Assembly (NCBI RefSeq): GCF_029910095.1
Contig: NZ_CP094526.1
Location: 1,550,001-1,614,000, forward strand
Length of the DNA stretch: 64,000 nt
DNA from: Bradyrhizobium sp. ISRA464
GTDB taxonomy: Bacteria > Pseudomonadota > Alphaproteobacteria > Rhizobiales > Xanthobacteraceae
Reading direction: 5' to 3'
The notes under the pieces were generated by a model. That model did not search any database, was not told the DNA's origin, and saw only the letters and a list, made by a program, of their open reading frames with translations. This document shows positions 35,096 through 45,206 of the stretch, piece after piece; within the stretch, counting starts at the first letter, position 1, and every line of letters begins with the position of its first letter. A program made the position numbers and the translations under genes.

Positions 35096-35929
35096 ATGCA
35101 CTTCAAGTCGGTTTTCATGTTTCTGGCGATGTTTGCCGCGCCGGTCGCGGCCGCGACGCCGCTTCCAGCCCCCCATCAGGTCGAGATCCCCGAAGGCAGC
35201 GTCACGCTGCATGCGCAGCTTTATCGGCCCACCGGGGACGGCCCGTTCCCGACCGTGATCGCGCTGCATGGCTGCGGCGGCCTCGCCAGCCGCACCGAGC
35301 CGGTGCTGCCGCGCTATCGCGATTGGGCCGAGCAGCTGCTGACCACCGGTCACGCGGTCCTGCTGCCGGACAGCTACGGCTCGCGCGAGCTCGGCCCACA
35401 GTGCCGCGCCAAGGAGCATCAGGTCCAGATCCGCCGCCAGCGGGTCGCCGACATCAATGCCGCGCGGCAGTGGCTGGTGCAGCAGAAATGGGTGGCGCGC
35501 AAACGCATCAGCCTGGTGGGCTGGGGCAGCGGCGCCGGCGCCTTGCTGTGGGCGGTGCGGCCGCAATTGTGGTCGCGCACCATCGATCCGGATTTTCGCT
35601 CGGCGATCGCATTCTATCCGGATTGCCGGACCTCCTTCGGCCTCGGCTGGAGTGCGCGGGTTCCGACGCTGGTCCTGATCGGCGGGCGCGACGACGTCTC
35701 TTCGGCTTTGGCCTGCCATCAGATGGTCGACGGCGCGCGCGGCCGCAGCGCGCTCGCCAGGATCGTGGTCTATCCCGAGGCCTATCACGGCTTCGATCGC
35801 GCCAACCTGCCGGGGCGCGCGATCGGTGTCTCGTCCGATGCTGCGACCATCGAGCACGGTCACGTCGGAACCGATGCGAATGCGCGCAAGGACGCGCAAA
35901 AGCGCGTCGCCGAATGGCTGGCGCGTTAA
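35096..35929 (+). CDS. Secreted dienelactone-hydrolase-like alpha/beta hydrolase
   Basis: About 277 residues from ATG 35096 (MHFKSVFMFLAMFAAPVAAATP, signal peptide). Alpha/beta-hydrolase features: VIALHGCGGLA oxyanion loop, nucleophile serine in GWGSGAG, acid near GGRDDVSS and histidine in AYHGFD. Dienelactone hydrolases normally use Cys, so the serine places this with the broader DLH-like group. Four extra cysteines (HGCGG, GPQCRA, YPDCRT, ALACHQ) suggest disulphides in the periplasm. Substrate unknown. Confidence 0.85.
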   Translation: MHFKSVFMFLAMFAAPVAAATPLPAPHQVEIPEGSVTLHAQLYRPTGDGPFPTVIALHGCGGLASRTEPVLPRYRDWAEQLLTTGHAVLLPDSYGSRELGPQCRAKEHQVQIRRQRVADINAARQWLVQQKWVARKRISLVGWGSGAGALLWAVRPQLWSRTIDPDFRSAIAFYPDCRTSFGLGWSARVPTLVLIGGRDDVSSALACHQMVDGARGRSALARIVVYPEAYHGFDRANLPGRAIGVSSDAATIEHGHVGTDANARKDAQKRVAEWLAR

Positions 35930-35931
35930 AG

Positions 35932-36042
35932 CGTTCTCGAGCGAAGTGGACACCGGTTCGCGTGAAGAAAGCGCGTCAAGAAACGCGTCAAGACAGGAAT
36001 CTGGAGCTATCGGTTCTGATTCAATCTGAACCGATAGCTCTA
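35932..36042. repeat. Dispersed repeat ending in a palindrome over the xseA stop
   Basis: Starts AAGCGTTCTCGAGCGAAGTGG, contains CGCGTGAAGAAAGCGCGTCAAGAAACGCGTCAAGA-like repeats (broken here), and ends with GAGCTATCGGTTC (36004-36016) and GAACCGATAGCTC (36028-36040), perfect 13-base arms. The xseA stop codon shares base 36040. It can act as an xseA terminator hairpin, but without a clear T tract. Confidence 0.7.
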
Positions 36043-37659
36043 GAACAGACTGCCCTGATCGACCGGCTTTGCGGTGCGCTTGGGCGCCGCGGGCTTGGTC
36101 TCGCGTGGCGCCTTGGGCTCGCTTGCGGGCGCCGCCGTCGCCGGTGGCCGATCGGGATCGGCGGTGGCGGCGACGCGGCCGTCGGCGAACTCGATCGAGA
36201 GACTGGCGCCCGGGCTCACGGCGGCAGCCGAGTGAACCGCATGGCCGCGTTCGTCGCGCACCAGCGCAAAGCCGCGCGCCAGCACGCCGCGATAGGACAG
36301 TGCCGACAGCAACTGGCCGCTATGCGCGACGCGCGCCTCGAGGCGCTGCATCGCGGTTGCCAGCGCGCGGCGGGCGCGTTCGGCAAGGCGGTGGGTGCGC
36401 TCGAGGTCTCGCGCGATCGCGTTGCGCTGGGCCTGCGCATTGGCGAGCTTCGAGGCCTTCAGCCGGATCTCGAGCCCGGCAAACCGCTCGCGCCGGCTGC
36501 GCAGCAGCGAGCGCGCCGACAGGTCGATGCGTTCACCCGAGACGGTCAGCCGCTGCCGCGCATGCGCGACCTGGCCGCGCAGCACGCCGATGGTGAGCCG
36601 CGCGCTGCTTGCGGCGAAGCGGCGAAAATGTGCATGGGTGTTGGCCCTCAGCCCGCGCGGCAGCGCCGCGCCGAGGTGATCGAGCCGCTGGCTCGGGATC
36701 GCGAGCAATTCGCTCGCCGCCGGCAGCGCGCGCGCCGCGGCACGCAGCTCGTTGCGGCGGGCCTCCTGGCCGCGCTGCCAGCACACCATGACGCGGCGCG
36801 CGAGCGCAGTGACCTCGACGAACAGCTCGCTCCGCACCGGCACCGCCATTTCGGCGGCCGCCGTCGGCGTCGGCGCGCGCTTGTCGGCGACAAAGTCGAT
36901 CAGCGTGATGTCGGTCTCGTGGCCGACCGCAGAGATCAGCGGGATATGGCTTTCGGCCGCGGCGCGGACCACGATCTCCTCGTTGAACGACCAGAGGTCC
37001 TCCAGCGATCCGCCGCCGCGCGCGACGATCAGCAGATCGGGCCGCGGAACCCGACCGCCCTCGGGCAGCGCGTTGAAGCCGCGAATCGCGGCGGCGACCT
37101 GCTCGGCGGAGCCTTCGCCCTGCACCTTGACGGGCCAGACCAGCACATGGCGGGGAAAGCGGTCTTCCAGGCGGTGCAGGATGTCGCGGATCACGGCGCC
37201 GGTCGGCGAGGTGACGACGCCGATCACCTCCGGCAGCCAGGGCAGGAGCTGCTTGCGCGCCTCGTCGAACAAACCTTCGGCCGCGAGCTTCTTCTTGCGT
37301 TCCTCCATCAGCGCCATCAGCGCGCCGACGCCGGCCGGCTCCAGCGATTCGATGACGATCTGGTATTTCGAGGAGTTCGGATAGGTCGTCAGCTTGCCGG
37401 TTGCGATGACCTCGAGCCCTTCCTGCGGCTTGAAGCGCATCCGGGTGTAGGCGAACTTCCAGATCACCGCCTCGATCTTGGCGCTCTCATCCTTCAACGC
37501 GAAATAGCAGTGGCCGGACGAGTGCGGTCCGCGAAAACCGGAGATTTCACCGCGGACGCGGACATGGCCGAACCGGTCCTCCACCGTCCGCTTCAGGGCG
37601 GAGGAGAGTTCCGAGACGGTGAATTCAGGCGCGTTGACGAGATTCGGAGCGGCGGTCAT
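36040..37659 (-). CDS. xseA: Exodeoxyribonuclease VII large subunit
   Basis: About 539 residues, slightly longer than E. coli XseA because of a low-complexity P/A/K-rich tail ([27 protein letters not shown]). It degrades single-stranded DNA together with XseB. The N-terminal OB domain ([26 protein letters not shown]) and the catalytic core ([60 protein letters not shown]) are intact, followed by a long coiled-coil. xseB is not adjacent. Divergent from purD. Confidence 0.95.
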   Translation of the reverse strand: MTAAPNLVNAPEFTVSELSSALKRTVEDRFGHVRVRGEISGFRGPHSSGHCYFALKDESAKIEAVIWKFAYTRMRFKPQEGLEVIATGKLTTYPNSSKYQIVIESLEPAGVGALMALMEERKKKLAAEGLFDEARKQLLPWLPEVIGVVTSPTGAVIRDILHRLEDRFPRHVLVWPVKVQGEGSAEQVAAAIRGFNALPEGGRVPRPDLLIVARGGGSLEDLWSFNEEIVVRAAAESHIPLISAVGHETDITLIDFVADKRAPTPTAAAEMAVPVRSELFVEVTALARRVMVCWQRGQEARRNELRAAARALPAASELLAIPSQRLDHLGAALPRGLRANTHAHFRRFAASSARLTIGVLRGQVAHARQRLTVSGERIDLSARSLLRSRRERFAGLEIRLKASKLANAQAQRNAIARDLERTHRLAERARRALATAMQRLEARVAHSGQLLSALSYRGVLARGFALVRDERGHAVHSAAAVSPGASLSIEFADGRVAATADPDRPPATAAPASEPKAPRETKPAAPKRTAKPVDQGSLF

Positions 37660-37823
37660 TCAACTGATAGAATCGGGGTTTTCGACCCCGTGTGCAAGGT
37701 CCGGACGCCCCATTTCAGGCGTCGAATCACATATCCACATCTGATCGAACCACGCATTGCTGCGGTCCGCCGCCGTGCTAAACCGAACAAAATGGCGTTA
37801 CAACCCCTCAACCGGCGATCCAC

Positions 37824-39107
37824 ATGAACATCCTCCTGCTCGGTTCCGGCGGCCGCGAACATGCGCTGGCGTGGAAGATCGCAGCGTCCCCCCTGGTGAC
37901 AAAACTCTGGTGCGCGCCGGGTAATGCCGGGATGGCGCGCGAGGCCGAATGCGTCGCGCTCAATGTCGCCGACCATGCGGCGGTGATCGAATTCTGCACG
38001 CGCAATGCGGTGGACCTGGTTGTCGTCGGGCCGGAGACGCCGCTCGCCGCCGGCATCGTCGACGATCTTGCCGCCGTGGGTATCAAGGCGTTCGGGCCGC
38101 GCAAGCAGGCCGCCCAGCTCGAGGGCTCGAAGGGATTTACGAAGGATCTCTGCCACGAGTTCAACATTCCGACCGGCGCCTATCGCCGCTTCGACAATGC
38201 GCAGGATGCGCTGGCCTATGTCCGCGCGCACGGCACGCCGATCGTGGTCAAGGCGGATGGCCTTGCCGCCGGCAAGGGCGTCGTGGTGGCGAAGACGCTG
38301 GCTGAGGCCGAGGCCGCGATCGCCATGATGTTCGAGGGCGCGTTCGGCTCCGCCGGCGCCGAGGTCGTGATCGAGGAATTCTTGTCGGGCCGCGAGATCA
38401 GCTTCTTCGCGCTGTGCGACGGCGAGACCGCGATTCCGCTGGCGTCAGCGCAGGACCACAAGCGGGTGTTCGATCACGACGAAGGCCCGAACACCGGCGG
38501 CATGGGCGCCTATTCGCCGACGCCGTTCGTGACCCCAGACGTCCACGACCAGATCATGGCGCGGATCATCCTGCCGACGGTCGCCGGAATGAAGAGCCGC
38601 GGCACGCCGTTCAAGGGCGTGCTCTATGCCGGCGTGATGCTGACTGCGCAGGGCCCAAAACTGTTCGAATACAATGTCCGCTTCGGCGATCCCGAATGCC
38701 AGGTGCTGATGCTGCGGATGATGTCGGACATCGTGCCGGCGTTCCTTGCCGCCTGCGACGGGCAACTGAAGAATTTCGATCTGCGCTGGTATCCCGAGCC
38801 CGCGCTCACCGTGGTGATGGCGGCGAAGGGCTATCCCGGCGACTACGCCAAGGGCACGCGGATCGACGGGCTCGATGATGCCGCCAAGGTCGAGGGCGTC
38901 GAGATCTTCCACGCCGGCACGGTCGCGACGGACGGCGCGATCCTCGCCAATGGCGGGCGCGTGCTGAACGTCTGCGCGATGGGCAAAACCGTCACCGAGG
39001 CACGGGACCGCGCTTATCAGGCCGTCGATCGCATCAAGTGGTCGGACGGCTTCTGCCGGCGCGACATCGCCTGGCAAGCGGTGGAGGCGGAAAAGGCGAG
39101 GGGCTAG
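37824..39107 (+). CDS. purD: Phosphoribosylamine-glycine ligase
   Basis: About 427 residues, standard length. It makes glycinamide ribonucleotide in purine synthesis. N-terminal [21 protein letters not shown]-grasp loop [16 protein letters not shown] (about 141-156), [24 protein letters not shown], and metal-site [13 protein letters not shown] are all intact. A dispersed repeat follows the stop. Confidence 0.97.
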   Translation: MNILLLGSGGREHALAWKIAASPLVTKLWCAPGNAGMAREAECVALNVADHAAVIEFCTRNAVDLVVVGPETPLAAGIVDDLAAVGIKAFGPRKQAAQLEGSKGFTKDLCHEFNIPTGAYRRFDNAQDALAYVRAHGTPIVVKADGLAAGKGVVVAKTLAEAEAAIAMMFEGAFGSAGAEVVIEEFLSGREISFFALCDGETAIPLASAQDHKRVFDHDEGPNTGGMGAYSPTPFVTPDVHDQIMARIILPTVAGMKSRGTPFKGVLYAGVMLTAQGPKLFEYNVRFGDPECQVLMLRMMSDIVPAFLAACDGQLKNFDLRWYPEPALTVVMAAKGYPGDYAKGTRIDGLDDAAKVEGVEIFHAGTVATDGAILANGGRVLNVCAMGKTVTEARDRAYQAVDRIKWSDGFCRRDIAWQAVEAEKARG

Positions 39108-39130
39108 GTTGTTCCGCTCTCCCAAGGCGT

Positions 39131-39222
39131 CATGCGCGGGCTTGACCCGCGCATCCATCGTCTTCGGAAGGGTCTTTTTGCGCGACGGATTGCCGGGTCA
39201 AGCCTGGTCAAGCCCGGCAATG
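39131..39222. repeat. CGGGCTTGACCCG-type palindromic repeat
   Basis: ATGCGCGGG-CTTGA-CCCGCGCAT (39132-39154) and ATTGCCGGG ... CCCGGCAAT (39189-39221), separated by GATGGA-rich sequence. The second arm set encloses a duplicated GTCAAGCC. Same family as the element in the groES-groEL spacer. It lies between convergent purD and the acyl-CoA dehydrogenase gene. Confidence 0.75.
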
Positions 39223-39245
39223 ACGATGGAGTACGCGGGGCGCAG

Positions 39246-40478
39246 TTACAGCAAATCCCCACCCGCGGCCGACGCAGTGGTGCCGTGCTCGCGGAACGCC
39301 TTGATGACGTTCTTGCCGATCTTCCACTTGTGGATCTCGTCGGGACCGTCGACCAGCCGCTGCGAGCGCACCTGCGTGTACCATTTCGCGAGCGGCGTAT
39401 CCTGGCTGTAGCCGAGCGCGCCGTGAAGCTGGATCGCGGTGTCGATCACCTTGTGCACCATATGCGCATGGAAGATCTTCGCGATCGAGTTTTCCTGCCT
39501 GATATCGAGGCCCTTCTCCGCCTTGTAGGCGATGTGCAGCAGCATCAGCCGGCCGATATAGAGCTCGCTTGCGCAGTCGGCGAGCATGAACTGCACGGCC
39601 TGGCGGTCGGCCAAGGGCGAGCCGAAGGTCGAGCGCTTGGTGACGTGGGCGACCGCCATGTCGAGCGCGCGCTGCGCCTTGGCGACGTTGTGCATGCCGT
39701 GGCGCAGCCGGCCGTAGGCGAGGCGGTGCTGGCCCATGTTGAAACCGTTGCCCTCGCCGCCGAGCAGATTGTCCGCGGGCACCTTCAGATCCCTGATCTC
39801 GATCTCGGAATGGCCGCCATGGATCACGTCGTCATGCGGCCCCTCGATCGCCATGTTCGGCACGTTGCGCTTGATGCGGTAGCCGGGGTTGGGCAACTCG
39901 ACGATGAAGGTGGAGTACTGCTTGTGGCGCGGCGCGTTCGGATCGGTCTTCGCCATCACCAGCGCGAGGTCGGCGACACTCGCCGACGAGGAGAACCATT
40001 TCTCGCCGTTGAGGACGTAATTCTCGTTGCCGTCCTTCACCGCGGTGGTCTGCATGCCGGTGGCGTCGGCGCCGGCGGCCTTCTCCGTCATCGAGAAGCA
40101 GATGCGCTTTTCGCCGTTCAGCAGGGGTTTTAGGAACTTCTCCTTCTGGTACTCCGTGCCGTGCGCCAGGATCGTCATCATCGAGGCGTCATCCGGACCC
40201 TGCGTGTTCAGCGCCAACGCACCGAGCATGCTTTCGCCGAGCTCCATCTGCACCAGCGCGTTCGCCAGCGGCCCGAGCCCCATACCGCCGTACTCCTTCG
40301 GCACGAACGGGCACCACAGCCCTTGCGCGCGGGCTTTCCTCCGCAGCGGGGCGAGCACGTCGGCGAGCGGCCTGGTGTCCAGCTCCTTTTCCGCGGGAAT
40401 GCACTCGTCGTGCACGAATTTGCGAACTTTCTCGCGGATCGCCTTGGCCTCGGCCGGAATCTCGAAATCGATCGACAT
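39246..40478 (-). CDS. Acyl-CoA dehydrogenase
   Basis: About 410 residues. It would oxidise an acyl-CoA to its enoyl-CoA with FAD. Signature segments: [17 protein letters not shown] (FAD and substrate binding, about 128-144), [43 protein letters not shown], and the C-terminal [32 protein letters not shown]. The form resembles ACAD10/11-like enzymes of uncertain chain length. It is divergent from the haloacetate dehalogenase homologue with 124 bases between. Confidence 0.92.
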   Translation of the reverse strand: MSIDFEIPAEAKAIREKVRKFVHDECIPAEKELDTRPLADVLAPLRRKARAQGLWCPFVPKEYGGMGLGPLANALVQMELGESMLGALALNTQGPDDASMMTILAHGTEYQKEKFLKPLLNGEKRICFSMTEKAAGADATGMQTTAVKDGNENYVLNGEKWFSSSASVADLALVMAKTDPNAPRHKQYSTFIVELPNPGYRIKRNVPNMAIEGPHDDVIHGGHSEIEIRDLKVPADNLLGGEGNGFNMGQHRLAYGRLRHGMHNVAKAQRALDMAVAHVTKRSTFGSPLADRQAVQFMLADCASELYIGRLMLLHIAYKAEKGLDIRQENSIAKIFHAHMVHKVIDTAIQLHGALGYSQDTPLAKWYTQVRSQRLVDGPDEIHKWKIGKNVIKAFREHGTTASAAGGDLL

Positions 40479-40602
40479 GGCACTTCCTCGTTTTCGCGTT
40501 GTTGTTGCTTGGGCTCGGGGATGGCATAAACCCCGCTTGGGCCAGCGGCAACGCCAAACAAAGTTTGAAGCAGCACGTGCCGCGAGAGGGAAGGAGCCAC
40601 CG

Positions 40603-41508
40603 ATGCCTGATCTCGCTGATCTTTTTCCCGGCTATGCCTCCGAATGGATCAACACCTCGCAGGGCCGCATCTTCGCCCGCGTCGGCGGCAAGGGGCCGCC
40701 GCTGTTGCTGCTGCATGGATTCTCGTCGACGCATGTGATGTGGCATCCCGTCGCGCCTGATCTCGACGACAATTTCACGCTGATCATCGCCGACCTGCCG
40801 GGCTACGGGTGGTCCGACATGCCCGACAGCGACAGGGACCATACGCCCTACACCAAGCGCGCGATGGCCAGGACAATGATCGAAGCGATGGAGAAGCTCG
40901 GTCATGTGCATTTCGCGCTCGCCGGCCACGACCGCGGCGGCCGCGTGTCCTACCGGCTCGCGCTCGATCATCCCGGCCGGCTGTCGAAGCTCGCCGTGCT
41001 CGATATCGCGCCGACCTATGATTACTGGCAGAAGCTGAATCGGCTGTCTGCGCTGAAGATCTACCATTGGGCCTTCCTGGCGCAGCCCTATCCGCTGCCG
41101 GAGACGCTGATCTCGGGCCATGGCGAGTTCTTCCTGAAGGAGAAGATGGCGAGCCAGACCAAGAGCAAGACGCTCGATGCCATCGATCCGCGCGCGCTTG
41201 AGCATTATCTCGCGCCGTTCCGCGATCCCGCCCGCGTGCACGCGATGTGCGAGGACTATCGCGCCGGCGCCTATGCCGACTATGAGATCGACAAGGCCGA
41301 TTTCGACGCCGGCAAGAAGATCACGATCCCGATGCTGGCGCTGTGGGGCGATGCCGGGGTTGCCAGCGCCGCAACCACGCCGCTCGACACCTGGAAGAAC
41401 TGGGCCACCAATGTCAGCGGTGCGCCGGTGGACTGCGGGCATTTTCTCACCGAGGAAGCTCCGGATGCGACGGCAAAGCTGCTGCGGGAGTTTTTCCTGG
41501 CGGCGTAG
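40603..41508 (+). CDS. Fluoroacetate/haloacetate dehalogenase-like alpha/beta hydrolase
   Basis: About 301 residues from ATG 40603 (AAGGAG upstream). As I recall the Rhodopseudomonas palustris fluoroacetate dehalogenase RPA1163, the key residues keep the same numbers: nucleophile D110, carboxylate-binding R111 and R114, acid D134, halide-binding H155, W156 and Y219, and base H280 ([10 protein letters not shown]). The expected reaction is hydrolytic removal of halide from a short 2-haloacid. One tunnel residue differs: Trp185 of RPA1163 is Gln185 here. The natural substrate might differ. The numbering comparison is from memory. Confidence 0.85.
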   Translation: MPDLADLFPGYASEWINTSQGRIFARVGGKGPPLLLLHGFSSTHVMWHPVAPDLDDNFTLIIADLPGYGWSDMPDSDRDHTPYTKRAMARTMIEAMEKLGHVHFALAGHDRGGRVSYRLALDHPGRLSKLAVLDIAPTYDYWQKLNRLSALKIYHWAFLAQPYPLPETLISGHGEFFLKEKMASQTKSKTLDAIDPRALEHYLAPFRDPARVHAMCEDYRAGAYADYEIDKADFDAGKKITIPMLALWGDAGVASAATTPLDTWKNWATNVSGAPVDCGHFLTEEAPDATAKLLREFFLAA

Positions 41509-41681
41509 CGCAACTCGTCGCCCGTCACCCCCGCGCAACGGCTATGCCGTTGTCGCTGGAGGAGCCCGCATAGCGGGTGTCTCGAAGGGCGACGGCCCGA
41601 CTGTGGCCGTGCATCCCTCGAGGCTCGCCCAGCGGCGCAAATGCGCCGCAAGGATCACACCTCAGTATGACGGATCAGCAG

Positions 41682-41767
41682 CGTAGCCCGGATGGAGCTC
41701 CGCGAAATCCGGGATGGTTTCCGCAGAGGAATTTCCCCGGATTGCGCGGCGCTTCATCCGGGCTACG
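41682..41767. repeat. CGTAGCCCGGATG palindromic repeat
   Basis: Perfect 13-base outer arms CGTAGCCCGGATG (41682-41694) and CATCCGGGCTACG (41755-41767), with GAAATCCGGG and CCCCGGATT as inner arms. This widespread proteobacterial repeat lies between the dehalogenase and tadA and ends two bases from the tadA stop. The stretch before it (41510-41668) is another repeat mosaic (CATAGCGGGTG, CTCGAGG) without coding signs. Confidence 0.8.
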
Positions 41768-41769
41768 GG

Positions 41770-42216
41770 TCACCGCCGCGCCCGGAAAAAATCCTTCAGC
41801 AGCGCCGCGGCCTCGGTCTCGCCGACCGCGCCATAGACCTCGGGCACGTGGTGGCAGGTCGGCTGCGCGAAGAATCGCACGCCGGACTCGACCGCGCCGC
41901 CCTTGGGGTCGGCGGCGCCGTAATAGAGCCGGCGGATGCGGGCAAAGGAGATCGCGCCCGCGCACATGGTGCAGGGCTCAAGCGTGACGTAGAGGTCGCA
42001 GTCGACCAGCCGCTCGGTGCCGATTGCCTCGGCAGCCTGCCGGATCGCCAGGATTTCCGCATGCGCCGTCGGGTCGCGATCGGTCAGCGTGCGGTTGCCG
42101 GCCTTGGCGATCACCTCGTAGCCCCGCACAATCACGCATCCGATCGGAACTTCGCCCGCTTTTCCGGCATTTTCGGCGGTTTCCAGCGCCAAATCCATGA
42201 AAGAAGGGGCTGACAT
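41770..42216 (-). CDS. tadA: tRNA-specific adenosine deaminase
   Basis: About 148 residues from ATG 42216 (MSAPSFMDLAL). It converts the wobble A34 of tRNA-Arg(ACG) to inosine. Zinc and catalytic residues: H52-A-E54 (TAHAEILAIR) and P81-C82-T-M-C85. Typical C-terminal helix (EAAALLKDFFRARR). The gene is divergent from the pseudouridine synthase gene, 140 bases apart; the gap at about 42240-42290 carries a piece of dispersed repeat (AAAGTGGATGCCGGTTTTGCG). Confidence 0.95.
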   Translation of the reverse strand: MSAPSFMDLALETAENAGKAGEVPIGCVIVRGYEVIAKAGNRTLTDRDPTAHAEILAIRQAAEAIGTERLVDCDLYVTLEPCTMCAGAISFARIRRLYYGAADPKGGAVESGVRFFAQPTCHHVPEVYGAVGETEAAALLKDFFRARR

Positions 42217-42356
42217 GCCTCGTATCATCCGAAGAAACCTGCTAGTACCGTCGCCTTCAGCAAAAGTGGATGCCGGTTTTGCGCCAGTCGCGCCCCAAAT
42301 GGCGCGCGTATCGCCCGGTTGCCCCGCTCCAATAGAACCTTCAGGCGAGACCATTC

Positions 42357-44396
42357 ATGCCCCGCGACAGCGACAAACACAACGACTCCCCGCGCGGCCG
42401 GCGTGATCGAGGCGGCCCCGGCAAGGGCCGCTCTGCTGGCCGTGGCGGCTCCGACAAGCCGTTCGGCAAGCGCAGCTTTGGCGGCAAGGGTGATCGCGAC
42501 AAGCGGTCGTTCGGCGACAAGGGCGAAGGCCGGCCGTTCCGCCGCCGCGAGGACGGTGATGCGCCGCGCCGCGATTACGGCGACCGGCCGCGCTTCAAGC
42601 GCGACGACCGCGGGCGCGACGATAGCGAGAAGCGCGCGTTCAAGCCACGCGGCGAGCGGCGCGACTCTGATCGTGACGATCGGGCCCCGCGCGGCGAACG
42701 CGGTGGACGGCCCGCGGGACGCTTCTCCGACAAGAAGTTCGGCGACGAGCGCCGCTATGGCGATCGCGACCGCGAGAAGCGGCCCTATACGCCGCGTGGT
42801 GAACGCGACGGCGAGAAGCGCTCCTACACGCCGCGCGGCGAACGCGCGGAGCGCAAATTCGACGACAGGAAGTTTTCGCGGGGCGATCGCGACAAGCGCT
42901 CATTCGGCGACAAGCCCGAGGGGCGGCCGTTCCGCCGCCGCGAGGATGGCGATGCGCCGCGTCGCGATTTCGGCGACCGGCCGCGTTTCAAGCGCGATCG
43001 CGAGTTCGAGGGCCGCGACCGCAGCGACGAGAAGCCCTGGCAGAAGCGCGAGCGTAAGCCACGCGACGATCGCGGCGGCGACGAGCGGCCGCGCTTTTCA
43101 AGGTCTCGCGACGACCGCGAGCAGGGCGACCGTTCGTTCCGCGAGCGGCCGAAGTTCAGCCGGCCGCGCTGGGATCGTAAGGGCGGCTCCGGAAATCGCG
43201 ATGAAGAGGGCGGCCCACGCAGGCGCGAGCGGCCCGAAGGCCGCATGGACTGGCAGGAGCATCCGCGCAGCGAGGGCCGCTTCTCCGACCGTCCGCGCCG
43301 CGACAATGAGGATGACAGCAAGATTTTCGCGAAACGCCCGGCCTTCGGTGGACGCGGTGCGTATCGCGAGCGATCCTTCGACGACCGGCGCAGCCGTCCC
43401 GAGCCGAAGCCGAAGAAATCCGGCGAGCGCATCGCAAAGGTGCTGGCCCGCGCCGGTCTCGCCTCGCGCCGCGACGCCGAGGAGATGGTGACGCAAGGCC
43501 GCGTTACCGTGAACGGACGCGTGATCAATTCACCGGCGCTCGATGTCACGGCCAACGATGTCGTGGCGGTGGACGGAACGCCGTTGCCGCCGCGCGAGCG
43601 GACGCGGCTGTTCCTCTATCACAAGCCGCGCGGGCTGATGACGACGCATGCCGATCCCGAGGGGCGGCCGACCGTGTTCGACAATCTGCCGGAAGGCCTG
43701 CCGCGGTTGATCTCGATCGGCCGGCTCGACTTCAACACCGAGGGCCTGCTGCTGCTCACCAACGACGGCGGCCTGGCGCGGACGCTGGAATTGCCCGACA
43801 CCGGATGGCTGCGGCGCTATCGCGTGCGCGCGCATGGCGAGGTGACGCAGGCGCAACTCGACGAGCTGAAGAAGGGGGTCGAGGTCGACGGCGTCAAATA
43901 CGGGCCGATCGATGCGACGCTGGAGCGCGACCAGGGCGCCAATGTCTGGGTGGTGTTTGCGATCCGCGAGGGCAAGAACCGTGAGGTGCGCAACGTGATG
44001 GCGCATCTCGGCCTCGAGGTGAACCGGTTGATCCGGGTGTCTTACGGTCCGTTCCAGCTTGGCGAGATCGAGGAGGGCCAGGTCGAGGAAGTCAAGACGC
44101 GGGTGCTGCGCGAGCAGCTCGGCGAGAAGGTCGCCAAGCTTGCGGGCGCCGATTTCACCCGGCCGGAGCAGCGCGAGGCCGGCGACGACGGCGCGCCGGG
44201 CGGCAAGAAGCCGTTCAAGCCGGCGGCCAAGAGGGCCGTGATCAACGACCGCAAGGGCCGCCGCGTGCTGGTGCAGCGCACCGGCAGCGAGGAGGCGCGC
44301 GCCCGCAACGAGGACGAGGCCAATGGTTACGGCCCGCCACGCCGTCCCAAGCGCGGCTATCACGGCAAGCGCGATCTGACGCCGCGGGACGAGTAG
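42357..44396 (+). CDS. RluB/RsuA-family rRNA pseudouridine synthase with long disordered N-terminus
   Basis: About 679 residues. The C-terminal half is a standard enzyme: S4 RNA-binding domain (about 354-400, AKVLARAGLASRRDAEEMVTQG) and pseudouridine synthase domain with IGRLDFNTEGLLLLT, catalytic D458. It probably modifies 23S rRNA, as RluB does. The first 350 residues are low-complexity and rich in R, D, K, G, with repeated units such as DKRSFGDK-GEGRPFRRREDGDAPRRD near 48-75 and again near 181-208. The tail (about 595-679) is also basic. The charged extension probably binds RNA. Confidence 0.9.
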   Translation: MPRDSDKHNDSPRGRRDRGGPGKGRSAGRGGSDKPFGKRSFGGKGDRDKRSFGDKGEGRPFRRREDGDAPRRDYGDRPRFKRDDRGRDDSEKRAFKPRGERRDSDRDDRAPRGERGGRPAGRFSDKKFGDERRYGDRDREKRPYTPRGERDGEKRSYTPRGERAERKFDDRKFSRGDRDKRSFGDKPEGRPFRRREDGDAPRRDFGDRPRFKRDREFEGRDRSDEKPWQKRERKPRDDRGGDERPRFSRSRDDREQGDRSFRERPKFSRPRWDRKGGSGNRDEEGGPRRRERPEGRMDWQEHPRSEGRFSDRPRRDNEDDSKIFAKRPAFGGRGAYRERSFDDRRSRPEPKPKKSGERIAKVLARAGLASRRDAEEMVTQGRVTVNGRVINSPALDVTANDVVAVDGTPLPPRERTRLFLYHKPRGLMTTHADPEGRPTVFDNLPEGLPRLISIGRLDFNTEGLLLLTNDGGLARTLELPDTGWLRRYRVRAHGEVTQAQLDELKKGVEVDGVKYGPIDATLERDQGANVWVVFAIREGKNREVRNVMAHLGLEVNRLIRVSYGPFQLGEIEEGQVEEVKTRVLREQLGEKVAKLAGADFTRPEQREAGDDGAPGGKKPFKPAAKRAVINDRKGRRVLVQRTGSEEARARNEDEANGYGPPRRPKRGYHGKRDLTPRDE

Positions 44397-44515
44397 GGGG
44401 CCGGTATGAGCCACGCGTTTTTTGCCGCGGTGATTGCTGAGTGGCACGCTGTGCCACCTTCCCCACAAGGGAGGAGGGAACGCACCGCCCGTGCCGCCTC
44501 AATGTGGGCATTCTA

Positions 44516-45070
44516 ATGCGCATCGTTGGGGGACGACTGAAGGGCCGCAATCTCGCCGCGCCATCGGGCCGCGAGATCCGGCCGACCGCGGACCGGCTGC
44601 GCGAGTCCGTGTTCAACATCCTCATCCACGCTTACGACAACCCGATTGAGGACACGCGCGTGCTCGACCTGTTCGCCGGCACCGGTGCGCTCGGCATCGA
44701 GGCGGTATCACGCGGGGCAAAGTTCACGCTGTTCGTCGACAACGGTGCCGAGGCGCGCGCGTTGTTGCGCAACAATGTCGAGTCGCTGGGGCTTGGCGGT
44801 GTCACAAGAGTCTACCGTCGCGACGCCACCGATCTCGGCCCGGCGCATCCGATCGAGCCGTTCTCGCTGGTGTTCCTCGATCCGCCCTATGGCAAGGCGC
44901 TGGCGGAGAAAGCGCTCGCCTCGCTGCGCGACGGCGGCTGGCTGACGCCGGGCGCGTTGCTCGTGGTCGAGGAGGCAAAGGCCGCGGCGTTCGCGGCGCC
45001 CGAGGGTTTTGAGGAGCTCGAGCGGCGCGCGTATGATGACACCGAGTTCGTGTTCTTGCGAAAGGCGTAA
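44516..45070 (+). CDS. rsmD: 16S rRNA (guanine-966-N2)-methyltransferase
   Basis: About 184 residues from ATG 44516 (MRIVGGRLKGR). It methylates G966 of 16S rRNA. RPTADRLRESVFNIL, the AdoMet loop VLDLFAGTGALGIEA (about 44-58) and catalytic DPPYG (about 121-125) are all present. It lies about 120 bases after the pseudouridine synthase, and the pair may share a theme of rRNA modification. A repeat follows. Confidence 0.94.
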   Translation: MRIVGGRLKGRNLAAPSGREIRPTADRLRESVFNILIHAYDNPIEDTRVLDLFAGTGALGIEAVSRGAKFTLFVDNGAEARALLRNNVESLGLGGVTRVYRRDATDLGPAHPIEPFSLVFLDPPYGKALAEKALASLRDGGWLTPGALLVVEEAKAAAFAAPEGFEELERRAYDDTEFVFLRKA

Positions 45071-45091
45071 TGTTGCCGTCTGTTGTGCTGT

Positions 45092-45190
45092 CGTCACCCG
45101 CGAATGCGGGTGATCCAGTACGCCGAGGCCTCTCATGTGATCACAACGGCTGCGGCGTACTGGATCGCCCGATCAAGCCGGGCGATGACA
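45092..45190. repeat. Triple palindromic repeat between rsmD and mutL
   Basis: Outer unit CACCCGC-GAAT-GCGGGTG, then perfect 14-base arms GATCCAGTACGCCG (45112-45125) and CGGCGTACTGGATC (45153-45166), then GCCCG-ATCAAG-CCGGGC (about 45167-45183). Forms three hairpins in either strand and separates convergent rsmD and mutL. Confidence 0.8.
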
Positions 45191-45206
45191 GTTGCGGATG
45201 GGGTTG

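Noticed and set aside
35932..36003. Attachment site of an integrative element
   Set aside because: No integrase or tRNA is nearby; the sequence matches the dispersed repeat type instead.
35323..37827. Very long plus-strand frame spanning the dienelactone hydrolase and xseA
   Set aside because: It overlaps two well-supported genes in other frames and is mostly antisense to xseA; its translation is low-complexity Arg/Ala/Gln.
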